A stretch of 64,000 nt of DNA, taken from the NCBI RefSeq assembly GCF_027409185.1, contig NC_084469.1, positions 34,276,293-34,340,292 on the forward strand, in the 5' to 3' direction. The notes below the pieces were generated by a model, which had not been told where the DNA came from, did no database searches, and saw only the letters and a program-made list of their open reading frames with translations. Source of the stretch: Cynocephalus volans (taxonomy: Eukaryota; Chordata; Mammalia; Dermoptera; Cynocephalidae). Positions 1-60,274 of the stretch are shown here, piece after piece. A program made the position numbers and the translations under genes. Numbering within the stretch: the stretch's first letter is position 1; every line of letters starts with the position of its first letter.

Positions 1-239
1 AGTGCTTTCATTACTGAAGGAGAAAAAAAGCCACTCACACCTGAACACTTCATTAGCTGATTTAATTTGTCTCTGGGCATTGCTAGAAAAATCTGCATGA
101 CAATAGTCAAAACATTAATTTATTAACTAACTGGTAAGTTTGACGAAAGCTGTTATGAGTTTCAGACTATTTATAATTTTAAATGTATTTCAAGTATAGG
201 AAGAAAATTTGTCCTTCTCTTAAGATGGAAGCACCTATA

Positions 240-317
240 AGGGTACTTCAAAAAGTTCATGGAAAAATAGAATGAAAAGATGACACAAATCTTTCCATGA
301 ATTTTGTGACATTCCCT
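240..317. mobile_element. 78-bp palindromic MITE-like element
   Basis: The left arm, AGGGTACTTCAAAAAGTTCA, is matched in reverse complement by the right arm, TGAATTTTGTGACATTCCCT, with a few differences. A second element of the same type is at 4652-4728. Size and near-perfect palindromy suggest a Tc1/mariner-related MITE; the family is not identified. Confidence 0.6.
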
Positions 318-1540
318 TGTATATGTCAAGCAACTTTCTCTCTAAGTCACATTTATATGCTTATGTTTTCTTACTGTCAGAAATACTGCATAAATCAGAT
401 TTTGTAGAACTACTACTGAGAGTACAATCAATTTTCAATTGTTCACAGAGAGGATAAGAGATATAGATTAGATACTGCACGATCCAAAGATCACTTTAAA
501 TTTAGTTTTGTGATGCAACTGGAAAAACAATCAGAACAACTGAAAACATAGGATTTTTATTATAATTTCATGACTCTGGAATTACAAGTATCTAAAAATT
601 CATTTCAGTCCTTAGTGTTCTAAAAAGCTCTTTTTAAGTCCATATCTAGACACTGCAGAGTCATAGATAGTGACTAATAATTTAAATCATCCTTGAAAAA
701 AGAGAACACTAAGCCTTTTAAAGGCTGTCTTCTACGTGATGCAACCTGACTTTGTGGCCAATGGCCAAGCCATCAGTGAAACAAATTGCCCTTCAATGTT
801 TTCTGTCCTCTGCTTCCATACAAAAAGATGCTAAAATGCCCAGTGACTAACTAAACAATGATTAAAAGGGCCCTTGCTGTGCTACCCTGTGCTAGGCACA
901 GTGGGGGACACAACTGACTACGACAAACTCTCTGGCCTCAAAGAATCTGTGGCTTAGTTGACAGAGATAAAACACCTTCACAAACAGTTCTAACACATGG
1001 TAGAACGTGCCAGAAAGTGCTATGGGAGTTCATGGGCAGAGAAGGGAGGAAGATAGCAAAGCTCCAGTGTACGAATACCAGGAAAAGCAGCACACAAGTA
1101 CAGAAGGGTCATCTGAGCTGCGCCTGGGAGAACGGCTCAGTTGGTACTTGAAGAGGAAAATGGATTCTGGATGAGGGTTGGGGGAAGAGAGAACATGAGC
1201 AAAAAACTGAATGCTTGAAAACACAGAACACATAAAAGGAACAAATAAGTATTTCGTTTAGACGGCTCATCTTTCCACCAAAATTTGACACGGAGAATAC
1301 TTTTTCTAACACAGTACACCAAACTCATATTTTAAAATAATTACATGTGAAATATGCTGCTGCTGTAAACGCTCTATACCCCTCATGCTTACATTCCTTT
1401 AGAGGTAATGTCTAACCATATTTTATTCTCCTTCTTTCATTGAGTAAGGCAGTAACTGATAAGCATGGGTCAAATAGAATTTGAGCAACACTTTTCAGCC
1501 AAAACTGTACAAGTAGCCTAACGATTACAACCAAAATGCT
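318..1540. other. KIAA0753 intron, no gene seen
   Basis: AT-rich intron. GTGCTAGGCACAGTGGGGGA near 890 looks like an ancient MIR/L2-type fossil. I looked for the missing C-terminal KIAA0753 exons here and found none. Confidence 0.6.
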
Positions 1541-2580
1541 TATGTATGAATTTTGAAAAGTGGAGGAGAAAAGCAAAAGGCTTTTCAACAAATGGTGCTA
1601 GAACAAATTGGTATGCGTTAGGGGAAAAAAAAAAAAATTGAGCCTCAACCTCTACTTTAAATCACAAAGTTTCATTCAAGATGGATCATAGAAATAAACA
1701 TTAAAAACTAAAACCATAAAGCTTCTAGAAGAAAACAAGAGAATCTCTTCTCAACTAGAAGGTAGGTAAAGGTTTCTTAGATCACAGAAAGCAAAAACCA
1801 CACAAGAAAAAATTGATGTTAGACTTCATCAAAATTTAAAATATCTGCTCATAAAACACCTTTGAGAAAAGAGATATTTGGGCCACAGATAGGAAAAAAA
1901 ATATTTGTAAAACATCTATCTGAGTAGATCAGTGGCTGCCAGGAGGAGGGGGAGGGAGAAGGAGAAGTGACTGCTAATAAACACGGGGTTTCTTTTTGGG
2001 GTGATGAAAATGTTTGGCAGTTAGACAGTAGTGATGGCTGCATAACTGTGTGAATATACTAAAAACTACTGAATTGTACTCTTTAAAAGAGTGAATTTTG
2101 TGTTATGTAAATTATATCTCTTTAAAACTACTTTAAAAAACAAACAAAAACATATATCTGACAAAGAATTTGTACCCAGAATACATAAAGAATTCCTACA
2201 ACTCAAAAACAAAAAGACAAACCAATTTTTTTAAAAAAATAGACAAAAGATTTTGGACACTTCACAAAGGAAGATATACAAATGGCTAATGATCACTTGA
2301 AAAGATTCTAAATAGCATTATTTATCAAGAAATTAAGTTAAAAACACAATGAGATATCACCACACCACCACCAGAATGGTTTTACAATTAAAAAAACTGA
2401 CACCACCAAATGTTGGCAAGGATGTCAAGCAACAGCAGCTCAATGCAGATGGAAATGTTGACAGGTATGAAATGTATAGCCGCTCTGGTAGAGTTAAACA
2501 CACACACCTTGAGACCTGGCAAATCTACTGTTAGGTGTTTATCCAAGAGATATGGATATACAAAGACTTATGTCCATACA
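1540..2580 (+). mobile_element. degenerate LINE-1 ORF2 3' fragments
   Basis: Remnants such as GAAAAGCAAAAGGCTTTTCA, TTGTACCCAGAATACATAAA and AATGAGATATCACCACACCA correspond to the far 3' part of L1 ORF2. No open frame remains. The part after 2130 may be a second copy. The young SINE dimer follows directly. Confidence 0.7.
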
Positions 2581-2590
2581 AAGACTAGAC

Positions 2591-2760
2591 AGGGCCGGCC
2601 TCTGGCTCACTCGGGAGAATGTGGTGCTGGTAACACCAAGGCCATGGCTTCGGATCCTATATAGGGATGGCCGGTTAGCTCACTGGCTGAGCATGTTGCT
2701 GACAACACCAAGTCAAGGGTTGAGATCCCCTTACCGGTCATCTTTAAAAAAAAAAAAAAA
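2591..2760 (+). mobile_element. tRNA-Ile-derived SINE, dimer
   Basis: Two tRNA-like units start GGCCGGCC and GGCCGGTTAGCTCAC, followed by a poly(A) tail. The perfect target duplication AAGACTAGAC is at 2581-2590 and 2761-2770. It inserted into an older L1 fragment. The architecture fits colugo CYN SINEs. Confidence 0.88.
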
Positions 2761-2796
2761 AAGACTAGACATGAATCTATCTATTCACAGCAGATT

Positions 2797-2955
2797 CTTT
2801 TTTTTATTGAAACTTAATTGATTATACATAATTGTGGGGTACAGAATTGACTATCAACACTTGTGTACAACATGTGATAGTCGAATCAGGATAATTAGCT
2901 TATCCATCATTACAATATATAATCATTTTTTGTGTACATTAACCAATAGCCCAAC
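2797..2955 (-). mobile_element. LINE-1 3' UTR fragment (L1MA-like)
   Basis: A T-rich start (poly(A) of the minus strand), then ATTGAAACTTAATTGATTAT and GATAATTAGCTTATCCATC, are typical of L1MA 3' ends. Confidence 0.75.
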
Positions 2956-3179
2956 ACTTAGAAGCTGGAAGATGCAAGGAACGGATTTTTCCATGGAGCC
3001 TGCAGAATAAACTAGCCCTGCCAACAGCTTGATCTCAGCCTTTAAGACTCACTTCAGACTTCTGACCTCTAGAACTGTAAGAGAATAAATTTGTGTTTTA
3101 AGCCACTCAATTTGTGGCTTAAACTTCTTACAAACTTAAATTTGTTATAGCAGCAACAGGAAATAAGCAACACAGATAA

Positions 3180-3478
3180 ATCTATAAAATACTACATGAA
3201 TGAAAGAGGCCTAGACAAAAGAGAACAAACATACTGTATGGACTGCATTTATATGAAATTCTAGAATAGTCAAAACAAACTGAAAAAGCATGGTGGTTGC
3301 CTTGGTGGTAGGGAACTGACTGGGAAGAAGCATGAGGGAACTTTCCGAGGTGATGATATGTTCTATATCTTGACCGGGGTTTGGGTAACAAACATGTATC
3401 CATTTGTCAAAACCCCCCAAATGACACAGTTAACATCTGCGCATTTTATTATATGTAAATTTTATCTAAAAAAAAAAA
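3180..3478 (+). mobile_element. LINE-1 3' end fragment
   Basis: It contains GTGGTTGCCTTGGTGGTAGG, GTTTGGGTAACAAACATG and a terminal A10 tract, as in old L1M 3' ends. It lies about 300 bp past KIAA0753 exon 16 in the direction of transcription. Confidence 0.7.
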
Positions 3479-3781
3479 GAACCATTAGTAAATATTAAAC
3501 TCTAGCTGATGATACACATGCTGAATATTTACGGGTAAAGTATACTGATATCTGAAACTTACTTTGAAATGTATAGCTAAGATGCATGTGAAATGCAAAG
3601 ATATTATGAACTGATGGATGGATAGAGGAATAAATAGATATGTGAAAAAGCCTTATAGTAAAATGTTAATTGTAGAATCTAGAAGGTGGCTATGAGTGTT
3701 CACTGTACAATTTTTTCAACTTTTCTATGTTTTAAACTTTTCAGAATAAATTGTTGGGGGGAAAGTGGTGGAAACACTTAC

Positions 3782-54234
<50,453 letters not shown>

Positions 54235-54474
54235 CTAAAATGAAACGAAGCTATTTTCAGACCAACAGTGTTCAAACAAGGGAAAAGAATAAACACAATG
54301 CCATGCTCATAGAACAATATTCCAGAAGTAGCCCACAGCAACCTCATACTAAGAGTGGTTGCTTAAGGACAGGTATATGATAGTTTCTTCCATTTATTAA
54401 AGCAACCACACTTTTGAAAAACGGGGACACTTACTAGTTTACTGACAATCCCTTGGGTCCTTTTCATTTCAAGT

Positions 54475-54574
54475 TTCTTTTTTTATATATAAAGATGACT
54501 GGTAAGGGGATCTTATAACCCTTGACTTGGTGTTGTCAGCACCACGCTCTCCCAAGTGAGCCACGGGCCGGCCC
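54475..54574 (-). mobile_element. tRNA-Ile-derived SINE, monomer of the dimer-type family
   Basis: Reverse-oriented: a T-rich tail, GATGACTGGTAAGGGGATC, then a unit ending GAGCCACGGGCCGGCCC. It has the 3' unit's tail and the 5' unit's head, so it is a monomer or a recombined dimer. It is near exon 2 of KIAA0753. Confidence 0.82.
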
Positions 54575-55601
54575 TTCAGTTTCAAATCAAGTTTCAAGGG
54601 TCTCCAGTAAGATACTGTTCCAAAAACAGAGCTCTGCTAAGGTAAACTAGCACTTTCCAGCAGAGTAGTTTTATGGACAGTCTATAATGCGTCTATACCA
54701 CTAGTCTATAAGTAGTACACATATGTTTCACTCTACCACGTAGCCCAATAGGATCAGAATTCCTATATTTAAACCAGGATCTGTCATTAACTAGCTGAAT
54801 GACCTCTCTCAATCTTCAATTTTCCCCTTCTTCCCCCCACCCTACACACACGCAATAGATATGAAAATATTTTGTAAGCTATAAAGGCTATACCCTTACC
54901 ATTGTCTCTTGCTATTCAGAAGGCCTCTTTATAGACACTTTAGTATCACTGCCACTCAGCTGCTTATCACACACTGTGTTGTCTCATATTGTTATTTACC
55001 TATTTCACAGGTATGTGTCTCACCGTCCTGGCTAGACAACTTTCCTCGAGGATAAGGGCCTTGTCTCGCTCTATTTCCCACAACACCATGCCTTGAGCAT
55101 AGTGGACAATTTAACTCAACACTTGTTGAGTTAAGCTGATTTTCTGTGAACTGACTAGTTGTAAGTGCACTGGGGAATTTGTTCTCTCAAAGAATGCTAC
55201 AGTAAATCAATTGGAAAATTCAAGGTTAAAAAAAAAATCCCTAATTTAAGCTTCTGAATAAATCCAAGGTTTGCTAATTGGATTTATACTTCAAGACAGA
55301 TACATCTGTAGTAATATAAAGGCAGCAGTCCAAGATTCCTATTGCTAAGGCTGTAGAGACATGATCAAAAAGTGGACGGCAGGAGGCACATGAGCAAGGC
55401 AATCCCAACTGGCTTGACATCATTACAGGCTGGGGGTGGAGCTGCAGAAGAGAGTCTGTAGAATTAGGGCCAGGGCATCTGCGACTTTTATGTGGTCAGT
55501 ACTTTGCCTCCGGATGCTTCCATGTGCCAAAAACCTAACAATCCATTCTCCACTAGAAAAAAACTAGGTGATTTCCAGTTCCAGGACACTTCAAGTGATG
55601 C
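54575..55601. other. KIAA0753 intron 1, unique stretch
   Basis: Between the SINE and the (AC)n tract. AT-rich at first, with no exon-like frame seen. Confidence 0.5.
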
Positions 55602-55641
55602 CACACACACACACGCACACACACACGCACGCACGCACACG

Positions 55642-55681
<40 letters not shown>
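55602..55681 (+). repeat. (AC)n microsatellite
   Basis: About 80 bp of alternating AC with several CG interruptions (ACGCACGC) in the left half and a pure tract on the right. It directly abuts the minisatellite. Alternating purine-pyrimidine DNA can adopt the Z form. Confidence 0.95.
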
Positions 55682-55684
<3 letters not shown>

Positions 55685-55689
55685 CAAGA

Positions 55690-58600
55690 ACCCCCACCCC
55701 CAAATTGTTCCCCTACACAAAGTCCTGGGACACCCCTCTCCTTGCAATCTGTCCCTTCCCCATTGCTCCAGGAAACCTACCAATTTGTCACCCTATATAT
55801 GCTGAGACATGTCAATAAAGTATCTCTGTCCCCCATCCTGAGACACCCCTACAGCCTGTGCCTTCATGCACAACCCAGGGCAAACCTCTCCCCAACCTGT
55901 TCCCTCCCACAGAACCCCAGGACACCTCCCCCCAACTTATTCCCTGTACATACTACTGGAACATCTCCCTCAATCTGTCCCCCACATAATTCTCTCTGAA
56001 ATTGTTCCCCCTCACTCTGACTGCAGACCCTCCTCCAGCCTGTCTCCTCCCACTCTGTGGGTGATCTCTGAAATGGCCAAGTCCTGTTTCCTTCCTTGAA
56101 TCTGGAGGCACCCCCACCGCTGTTCTTGTCCCTGACACTCCTGGAACATTTTCATAGGCCATTTCTTCCCCTACAGACCTTGGACAGCTCCACTGTCTGG
56201 CTGTGCACCCACAGGTATAAGACACTCCCATAGCCTGGCTCCTTCCTGCCAGTCCCAGGTCACTTCTACCTCCTGTCTCCTCCCGTGAAGCCCCCGCTCC
56301 CTCAGTGGACTGTCTCCTTACCACTGTCAGACCTGAGACACCCACATCTGCTGCTTCTCCTGTGGACCCAGTCACCCACACTGTGGCAGGCAGGCGTCCC
56401 ACCACAGGAACTCCTACAGCTGCAAGCACCCCCAGAGGCAGAGGCACTCTCACAGCCTCAGGGGCTGCTCCACTGTTCATCCTCCGAAGGCCTGAGATAC
56501 CTTCAGAGCCCGTCTCCCCCTCCACAGGTTCAGAAGATGCAGTGGGCAGCTCTGTAGCCTGTCTCCTTCCCCATATGCCTGAGTCGTCCCCAGAGCTAGA
56601 ATCCCCCAGCATAAGCCCAGGGACCCCAGAAGCTGTGGGTACTCCCACAGCCATGGAAACTCTAGCAGCATCACACATCCCGGCATTCTGTCTTCTTCCC
56701 GACAAGCCCAAGAGACCCCCAGAGAGTGTCTCTCCCCCTACAGGTCCAGGCAGCCCCACAGCCATGGATACCCCTGCAGTCTGTCTGCCTCTCAACAAGT
56801 CCGAGATGCCTCCAGAGCCCATCTTTTCCTCCATTGGCCCAGGCATCCTGACAGAGGTGGGAAACCCCACTCCTGTGAGACCCTTGGCATCTGCAGGTCC
56901 CCCCGCTGTCTCTCTCTCTCCCAACAAGCCTAAAAACCTTCCAGAGACAGTTTCCTCCCACACAAGCCTAGGCACCCTGGGAGCCATGGGCATCTCACCA
57001 GCTGTGGATACCCCTGCAGTCACAGGTACTCCTGCAGTTTTTCTCGTTCCTGACAAGGCTGAGAAACCCCCAGAGCCAATTTCTACCTCCAGAAGACCAG
57101 GGACGCTAGGAGCTGTGGGAACCTCAGTGGCCCCAGGAACCCTGGCCCTCTGTCTCCTTCCCCAAGATCTCGGGACACGCCCAGAGCCAGTCTCCCCCAT
57201 AAGCCCAGGTACTTCAGGAGCCATGGAAGCTCCAACAGCCTGTCTCCTTCCCCATGATCCTGGGAAAGCCTCAGAACCACTATCCTCTCCCACAGACCAC
57301 AGCTCCTTCAGAGCCTGTTCCCATGGGTTCAAGACATCTCTAGAACTGCTTTCCTGACACACTGGGCTAGATATCGACACAGCAGCAGGCACCTTTCCAA
57401 TCCTGGGCACACCCGCAGCTACAGGTACCCCTGCTGGGGCACGCCTGTGCTTGGGCACACCTGCTGCCTTGGGTATCCCCACTGTCTCAGATATCCCCAC
57501 AGCCTGCCTCCTCCCACACAGACATGAAGCATCCCCATAGCCAGCCTCTTGGTCCACAGGCCCAGCTACCCCTAAAGGTGTAGGCACCAGAGCCTCTTGC
57601 TCCTCCATAGGCTGCCTCCTTTCCCACAGGCTCGGGGCATTCCCACTGCGTGTCTCCTCCCCAAGGAGCCCTGGCACTGCCTCAGCCAGAGGCACCCCCA
57701 CAGCCTCCCCCTGAGCCTGCTGCCTTTCCCACCAGCCCGGAACACAACCACAGCCTGTCTCTCCTTCCATGGCTCCCGGTACCACCACAGCCTGGGACAA
57801 CTCCATGGACTGCCCTGTTCCCCACAGCCCCGTGACACAAGCACAGCCTCTCTCCTTCTCCAAAGCTCTATGTACATCCACAGCCTGTTCTGTACCCCAC
57901 AGGCCTGGAGCACCCCCAGAACCTGCCTCTTGCTCACTAGGACCACACAACTCTGCAGTGTGTGTGGCTCCCCATGATGACGAGTCACCTCCAGAGCCTG
58001 TCTCTGCCCACACAGCCTGTCCCCTTTCCCTGAATCCTGTATTACCCCTACGTCTAGCTTCCTCTTCAGTAGCACAAGGCACCCCTACAGGCTGCTCCGA
58101 GCCCCACAAGCCCCCGGAGCCTATCTCTTCTGCAGCCTGTCTTCTCAGCCACATACCTGGGGCACCTACAGAGGCAGTTTCCTCCTCCGCTGCTCTAGGT
58201 ACCACCACAGCATCATGCATCCCTGCAGCCTGTCCACTTCCCCATAAGCCAGGAGTATCCCCACAGACGGCCTCTTGTGCCAGAGCTCCAGGAACCTGTA
58301 CTGACTGCCCTCTCCCCCACAGACCTGGAGCACCCCCGCAGCCCCTCTCTCCCTCCACAGCTCTGGGCACTCCCACAGCCTCGGGCCACCCAAGGGTCCC
58401 AGACACCCTCATGGGCTCTCCTTTTCCCCAAGGGCCTGGGGCAACCCCATAACCTATCTCCTCCACAACCCCAGGAACCCCCACAGCTTGCCCCCTCCCC
58501 AACAGGTGTGTCTCCACAGCCCTAGGCACACCTACACGAGAAGGCATCCGCCTAGCCTGTCCCTGCCCACAGAAACTTGAGGCTCTCTCATAAGCTGCCC

Positions 58601-59340
58601 CGAATGTCATAGCTGTAGATATTCCTGAGTTCAGGGGAAATACCTGTCCTTTCACCCAGGGTCCTGTAAGACCACCACGGCTGGTCTCTACCCAGGAAGC
58701 ACAGCCAGACAGGCCCCTTTCGACTGGCCACTCTGCCAGCACAGGATGCAGTTCCACCCTGCTTCCTTCCCCACATCCTGAAGCTGCCCTCATAGCCTGC
58801 ACCTTCAACCACAGTTCCAGAATGCTCTCATGTCCCAGAGATCCCGGACGACCTTTTCTATCGCAGCCCCGGGGAATCCCATGGTCTGTTTCCTCCTCTC
58901 CAGTCCCAGTCACCCACACGGCCCCGGCAGGCCCCATCACCTCGGGCTCCCCTACAGCTCCGTTCACCCACACAGCCCCAGGGTCCCTTACAGCCTCAAT
59001 CGAGCCTGCAACCCCAGATGTCCCGGAAGCCTCATCTGTCCTAGCGGCTTCGGCTGTCTCCGCAGCTCGTCTCCTCCCCCGTGGCTGCCGACAGTCCTGC
59101 ATCCTTTCTGCAATCACACAATGCGGCTCCCACACCGAGGACCTCGGCCGGCGCCTTGCTCCACGGCCTTGGGACATCCCTGCAGCCCATCTCTTCCCCC
59201 ACGGTCGCCGAACTCCCCGCCCCGACCTGCTGGGTCCCACGCAGCGACCCAGCATCTTTGCCGCTTGCTCACCCCCGCGCACCATGGGCAAGGCCCCACG
59301 GCCAGTCACCCGGCTCATAGTTCCAGGACAATTCCCTTCG
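55690..59340. repeat. GC-rich minisatellite, about 75 bp with optional 18-bp sub-units, in KIAA0753 intron 1
   Basis: On the plus strand phrases such as ACAGCCTGTCTCCTTCCCC and GGGCACCCCCAGAGCC recur, separated by one or more CTCCCACAGCC-like pieces. Read on the minus strand the units are 25 residues (75 bp) or 31, 37 or 43 residues, that is 75 bp plus one to three 18-bp additions. I count about 20 recognisable units from about 58.5 to 56.1 kb, with degenerate edges to 55.7 kb and toward 59.3 kb. Units differ clearly from one another, so this is not a recently homogenised array. An (AC)n tract borders its left end. Confidence 0.85.
55953..59318 (-). CDS. 1121-codon uninterrupted reading frame in the intron-1 minisatellite, product unknown
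   Basis: I do not recognise a family. The frame runs from ATG at 59318 (A at -3; in-frame TAA upstream near 59371) to a stop at 55953. The first 260 residues or so are basic, Arg/Gly/Ala-rich and mostly unique. The middle 750 or so are about 20 diverged units with VGVP near the start, an acidic ETGSGG-like middle and GLWGRGQ at the end. The last 80 residues are charged and unique. No signal peptide, membrane segment or catalytic motif stands out. It has the same sense as KIAA0753 and lies just downstream of its promoter. Against it, plus-strand frames are also open (56305-57357, 57769-58452), as expected if a GC-rich repeat is simply poor in stops, and no homologue comes to mind. It could be coding, an alternative KIAA0753 exon, or noncoding. 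Confidence 0.25.
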   Translation of the reverse strand: MSRVTGRGALPMVRGGEQAAKMLGRCVGPSRSGRGVRRPWGKRWAAGMSQGRGARRRPRSSVWEPHCVIAERMQDCRQPRGRRRAAETAEAARTDEASGTSGVAGSIEAVRDPGAVWVNGAVGEPEVMGPAGAVWVTGTGEEETDHGIPRGCDRKGRPGSLGHESILELWLKVQAMRAASGCGEGSRVELHPVLAEWPVERGLSGCASWVETSRGGLTGPWVKGQVFPLNSGISTAMTFGAAYERASSFCGQGQARRMPSRVGVPRAVETHLLGRGQAVGVPGVVEEIGYGVAPGPWGKGEPMRVSGTLGWPEAVGVPRAVEGERGCGGAPGLWGRGQSVQVPGALAQEAVCGDTPGLWGSGQAAGMHDAVVVPRAAEEETASVGAPGMWLRRQAAEEIGSGGLWGSEQPVGVPCATEEEARRRGNTGFRERGQAVWAETGSGGDSSSWGATHTAELCGPSEQEAGSGGAPGLWGTEQAVDVHRALEKERGCACVTGLWGTGQSMELSQAVVVPGAMEGETGCGCVPGWWERQQAQGEAVGVPLAEAVPGLLGEETRSGNAPSLWERRQPMEEQEALVPTPLGVAGPVDQEAGYGDASCLCGRRQAVGISETVGIPKAAGVPKHRRAPAGVPVAAGVPRIGKVPAAVSISSPVCQESSSRDVLNPWEQALKELWSVGEDSGSEAFPGSWGRRQAVGASMAPEVPGLMGETGSGRVPRSWGRRQRARVPGATEVPTAPSVPGLLEVEIGSGGFSALSGTRKTAGVPVTAGVSTAGEMPMAPRVPRLVWEETVSGRFLGLLGERETAGGPADAKGLTGVGFPTSVRMPGPMEEKMGSGGISDLLRGRQTAGVSMAVGLPGPVGGETLSGGLLGLSGRRQNAGMCDAARVSMAVGVPTASGVPGLMLGDSSSGDDSGIWGRRQATELPTASSEPVEGETGSEGISGLRRMNSGAAPEAVRVPLPLGVLAAVGVPVVGRLPATVWVTGSTGEAADVGVSGLTVVRRQSTEGAGASREETGGRSDLGLAGRSQAMGVSYTCGCTARQWSCPRSVGEEMAYENVPGVSGTRTAVGVPPDSRKETGLGHFRDHPQSGRRQAGGGSAVRVRGNNFRENYVGDRLREMFQ

Positions 59341-59669
59341 TCCCCAACGCAGCCCCGGCACTTTCCATCTTAGCACCTCGCTCCTCAGTCTGCTCCAAAC
59401 ACGCACTCACACTCTCAGCTCCGGCCCTCGCAGCCTTTCTCCTGCCCAGCCCTCCACCCTAAAGCACCCAACACCCCCCTCCCACCCCGCCTCAGACCCG
59501 GACGCCCGCCCCCCCGTCCCCGCTGTGGGCCTCCCTAAAGCCTAGACAGAAGAAAAGGTCATTGGGGGGACAGAGCAGCAAGGCCTGCCTGGTCAAGGTC
59601 TCCTCTCCCCCAGGTCCTTGACTACTAACACAGCTTCCCAGAATCCCCCCAGCTTCGGCCCGAGCCCAC

Positions 59670-59745
59670 CTGGCCTGGGGCAAGGCGCGGCTACCGGAAG
59701 GCGGGCAGGGAGCCCCCAACTAGGCCTCGCTTCCGGGCGCTCGCC
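59670..59745 (-). other. candidate KIAA0753 noncoding exon 1
   Basis: The human gene starts head to head with TXNDC17, so a 5' noncoding exon is expected here. On the minus strand, just downstream of the X-box (59748-59761), the sequence reaches a usable donor, GGCCAG/GTGGGC, at 59670/59669. The start site and exon limits are inference. Other donors, for example near 59.27 and 59.41 kb, cannot be excluded. Confidence 0.3.
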
Positions 59746-59747
59746 CA

Positions 59748-59761
59748 GTCGCCATAGCAAC
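59748..59761 (+). promoter_or_regulatory. RFX X-box
   Basis: GTCGCCATAGCAAC fits the X-box consensus GTHNYYATRRNAAC at every position. RFX factors drive ciliary and centrosomal genes. KIAA0753 is such a gene, and the site sits where its promoter should be. Binding itself is inferred. Confidence 0.7.
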
Positions 59762-60035
59762 AGGCGCAGGGCAGCTTGGGAGTCGTGGAGACTCCCGAGC
59801 CACTTAAAGGTCCAAGAGTTGCAGGGCAGCAGGTTTTGCAGCCACTACCCGTGGGGCCGGGGCCGGGACCGAGACCATCTTAGGGCAGAAGCCTGGGCTG
59901 GGGAGTGAAGTTAGCACCAAAAGAACTGAGGAACGAGAGCAGAAAGACGGTACGGATGAGTTATGGCCTTTAGAGGCTGCCGTAGCACTGCAGAGTGGCG
60001 ACGGCCTCTGTATGCGCCGCCCTGCTCTAGCCCAC

Positions 60036-60060
60036 CCGGAAGTGGCTTCTCCCCGCCCCT
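60036..60060 (+). promoter_or_regulatory. ETS/GABP site and GC box upstream of TXNDC17
   Basis: CCGGAAGTG (60036-60044) is a consensus ETS/GABP element, followed by CCCCGCCCC (60051-60059), an SP/KLF-type GC box. Both lie 70-95 bp before the start codon, the usual place in TATA-less housekeeping promoters. A second ETS-like core, inverted (GCTTCCGG), is at 59729-59736. Confidence 0.6.
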
Positions 60061-60129
60061 CGTGTGCTCCGCCCCGCAGCGGCGGGATCCGAGAACGACT
60101 TCTTTTGCAGCCTGTTGTGTGCTGTCCTG

Positions 60130-60274
60130 ATGGCCCCCTACGAGGAGGTGAGAGTGTCGGGCTTCGAGGAGTTCAACCGGGCTGTGGAGCAGCACAAAGC
60201 CAAGACCATTTTCGCCTACTTCACCGGTTCGAAGGATGCCGAAGGGAAAAGCTGGTGCCCCGACTGCGTGCAGG
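60130..60274 (+). CDS. TXNDC17: TXNDC17 exon 1 coding part (residues 1-48)
   Basis: It encodes [20 protein letters not shown] and ends KSWCPDCVQ plus one base, including both active-site cysteines. The donor is CAGG/GTGAGG. It lies in a CpG-rich stretch. The 5' UTR probably starts a few tens of bases upstream. Confidence 0.96.

Noticed and set aside
55601-55681. CRISPR-like or direct-repeat array
   Set aside because: It is an (AC)n microsatellite. The minisatellite beside it has no spacer structure, and the genome is mammalian.
59114-59462. frames of 61-210 codons at the right edge of the array on both strands
   Set aside because: CpG-rich promoter-proximal sequence with overlapping open frames in all directions. 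No homology is recognised beyond the frame already listed.
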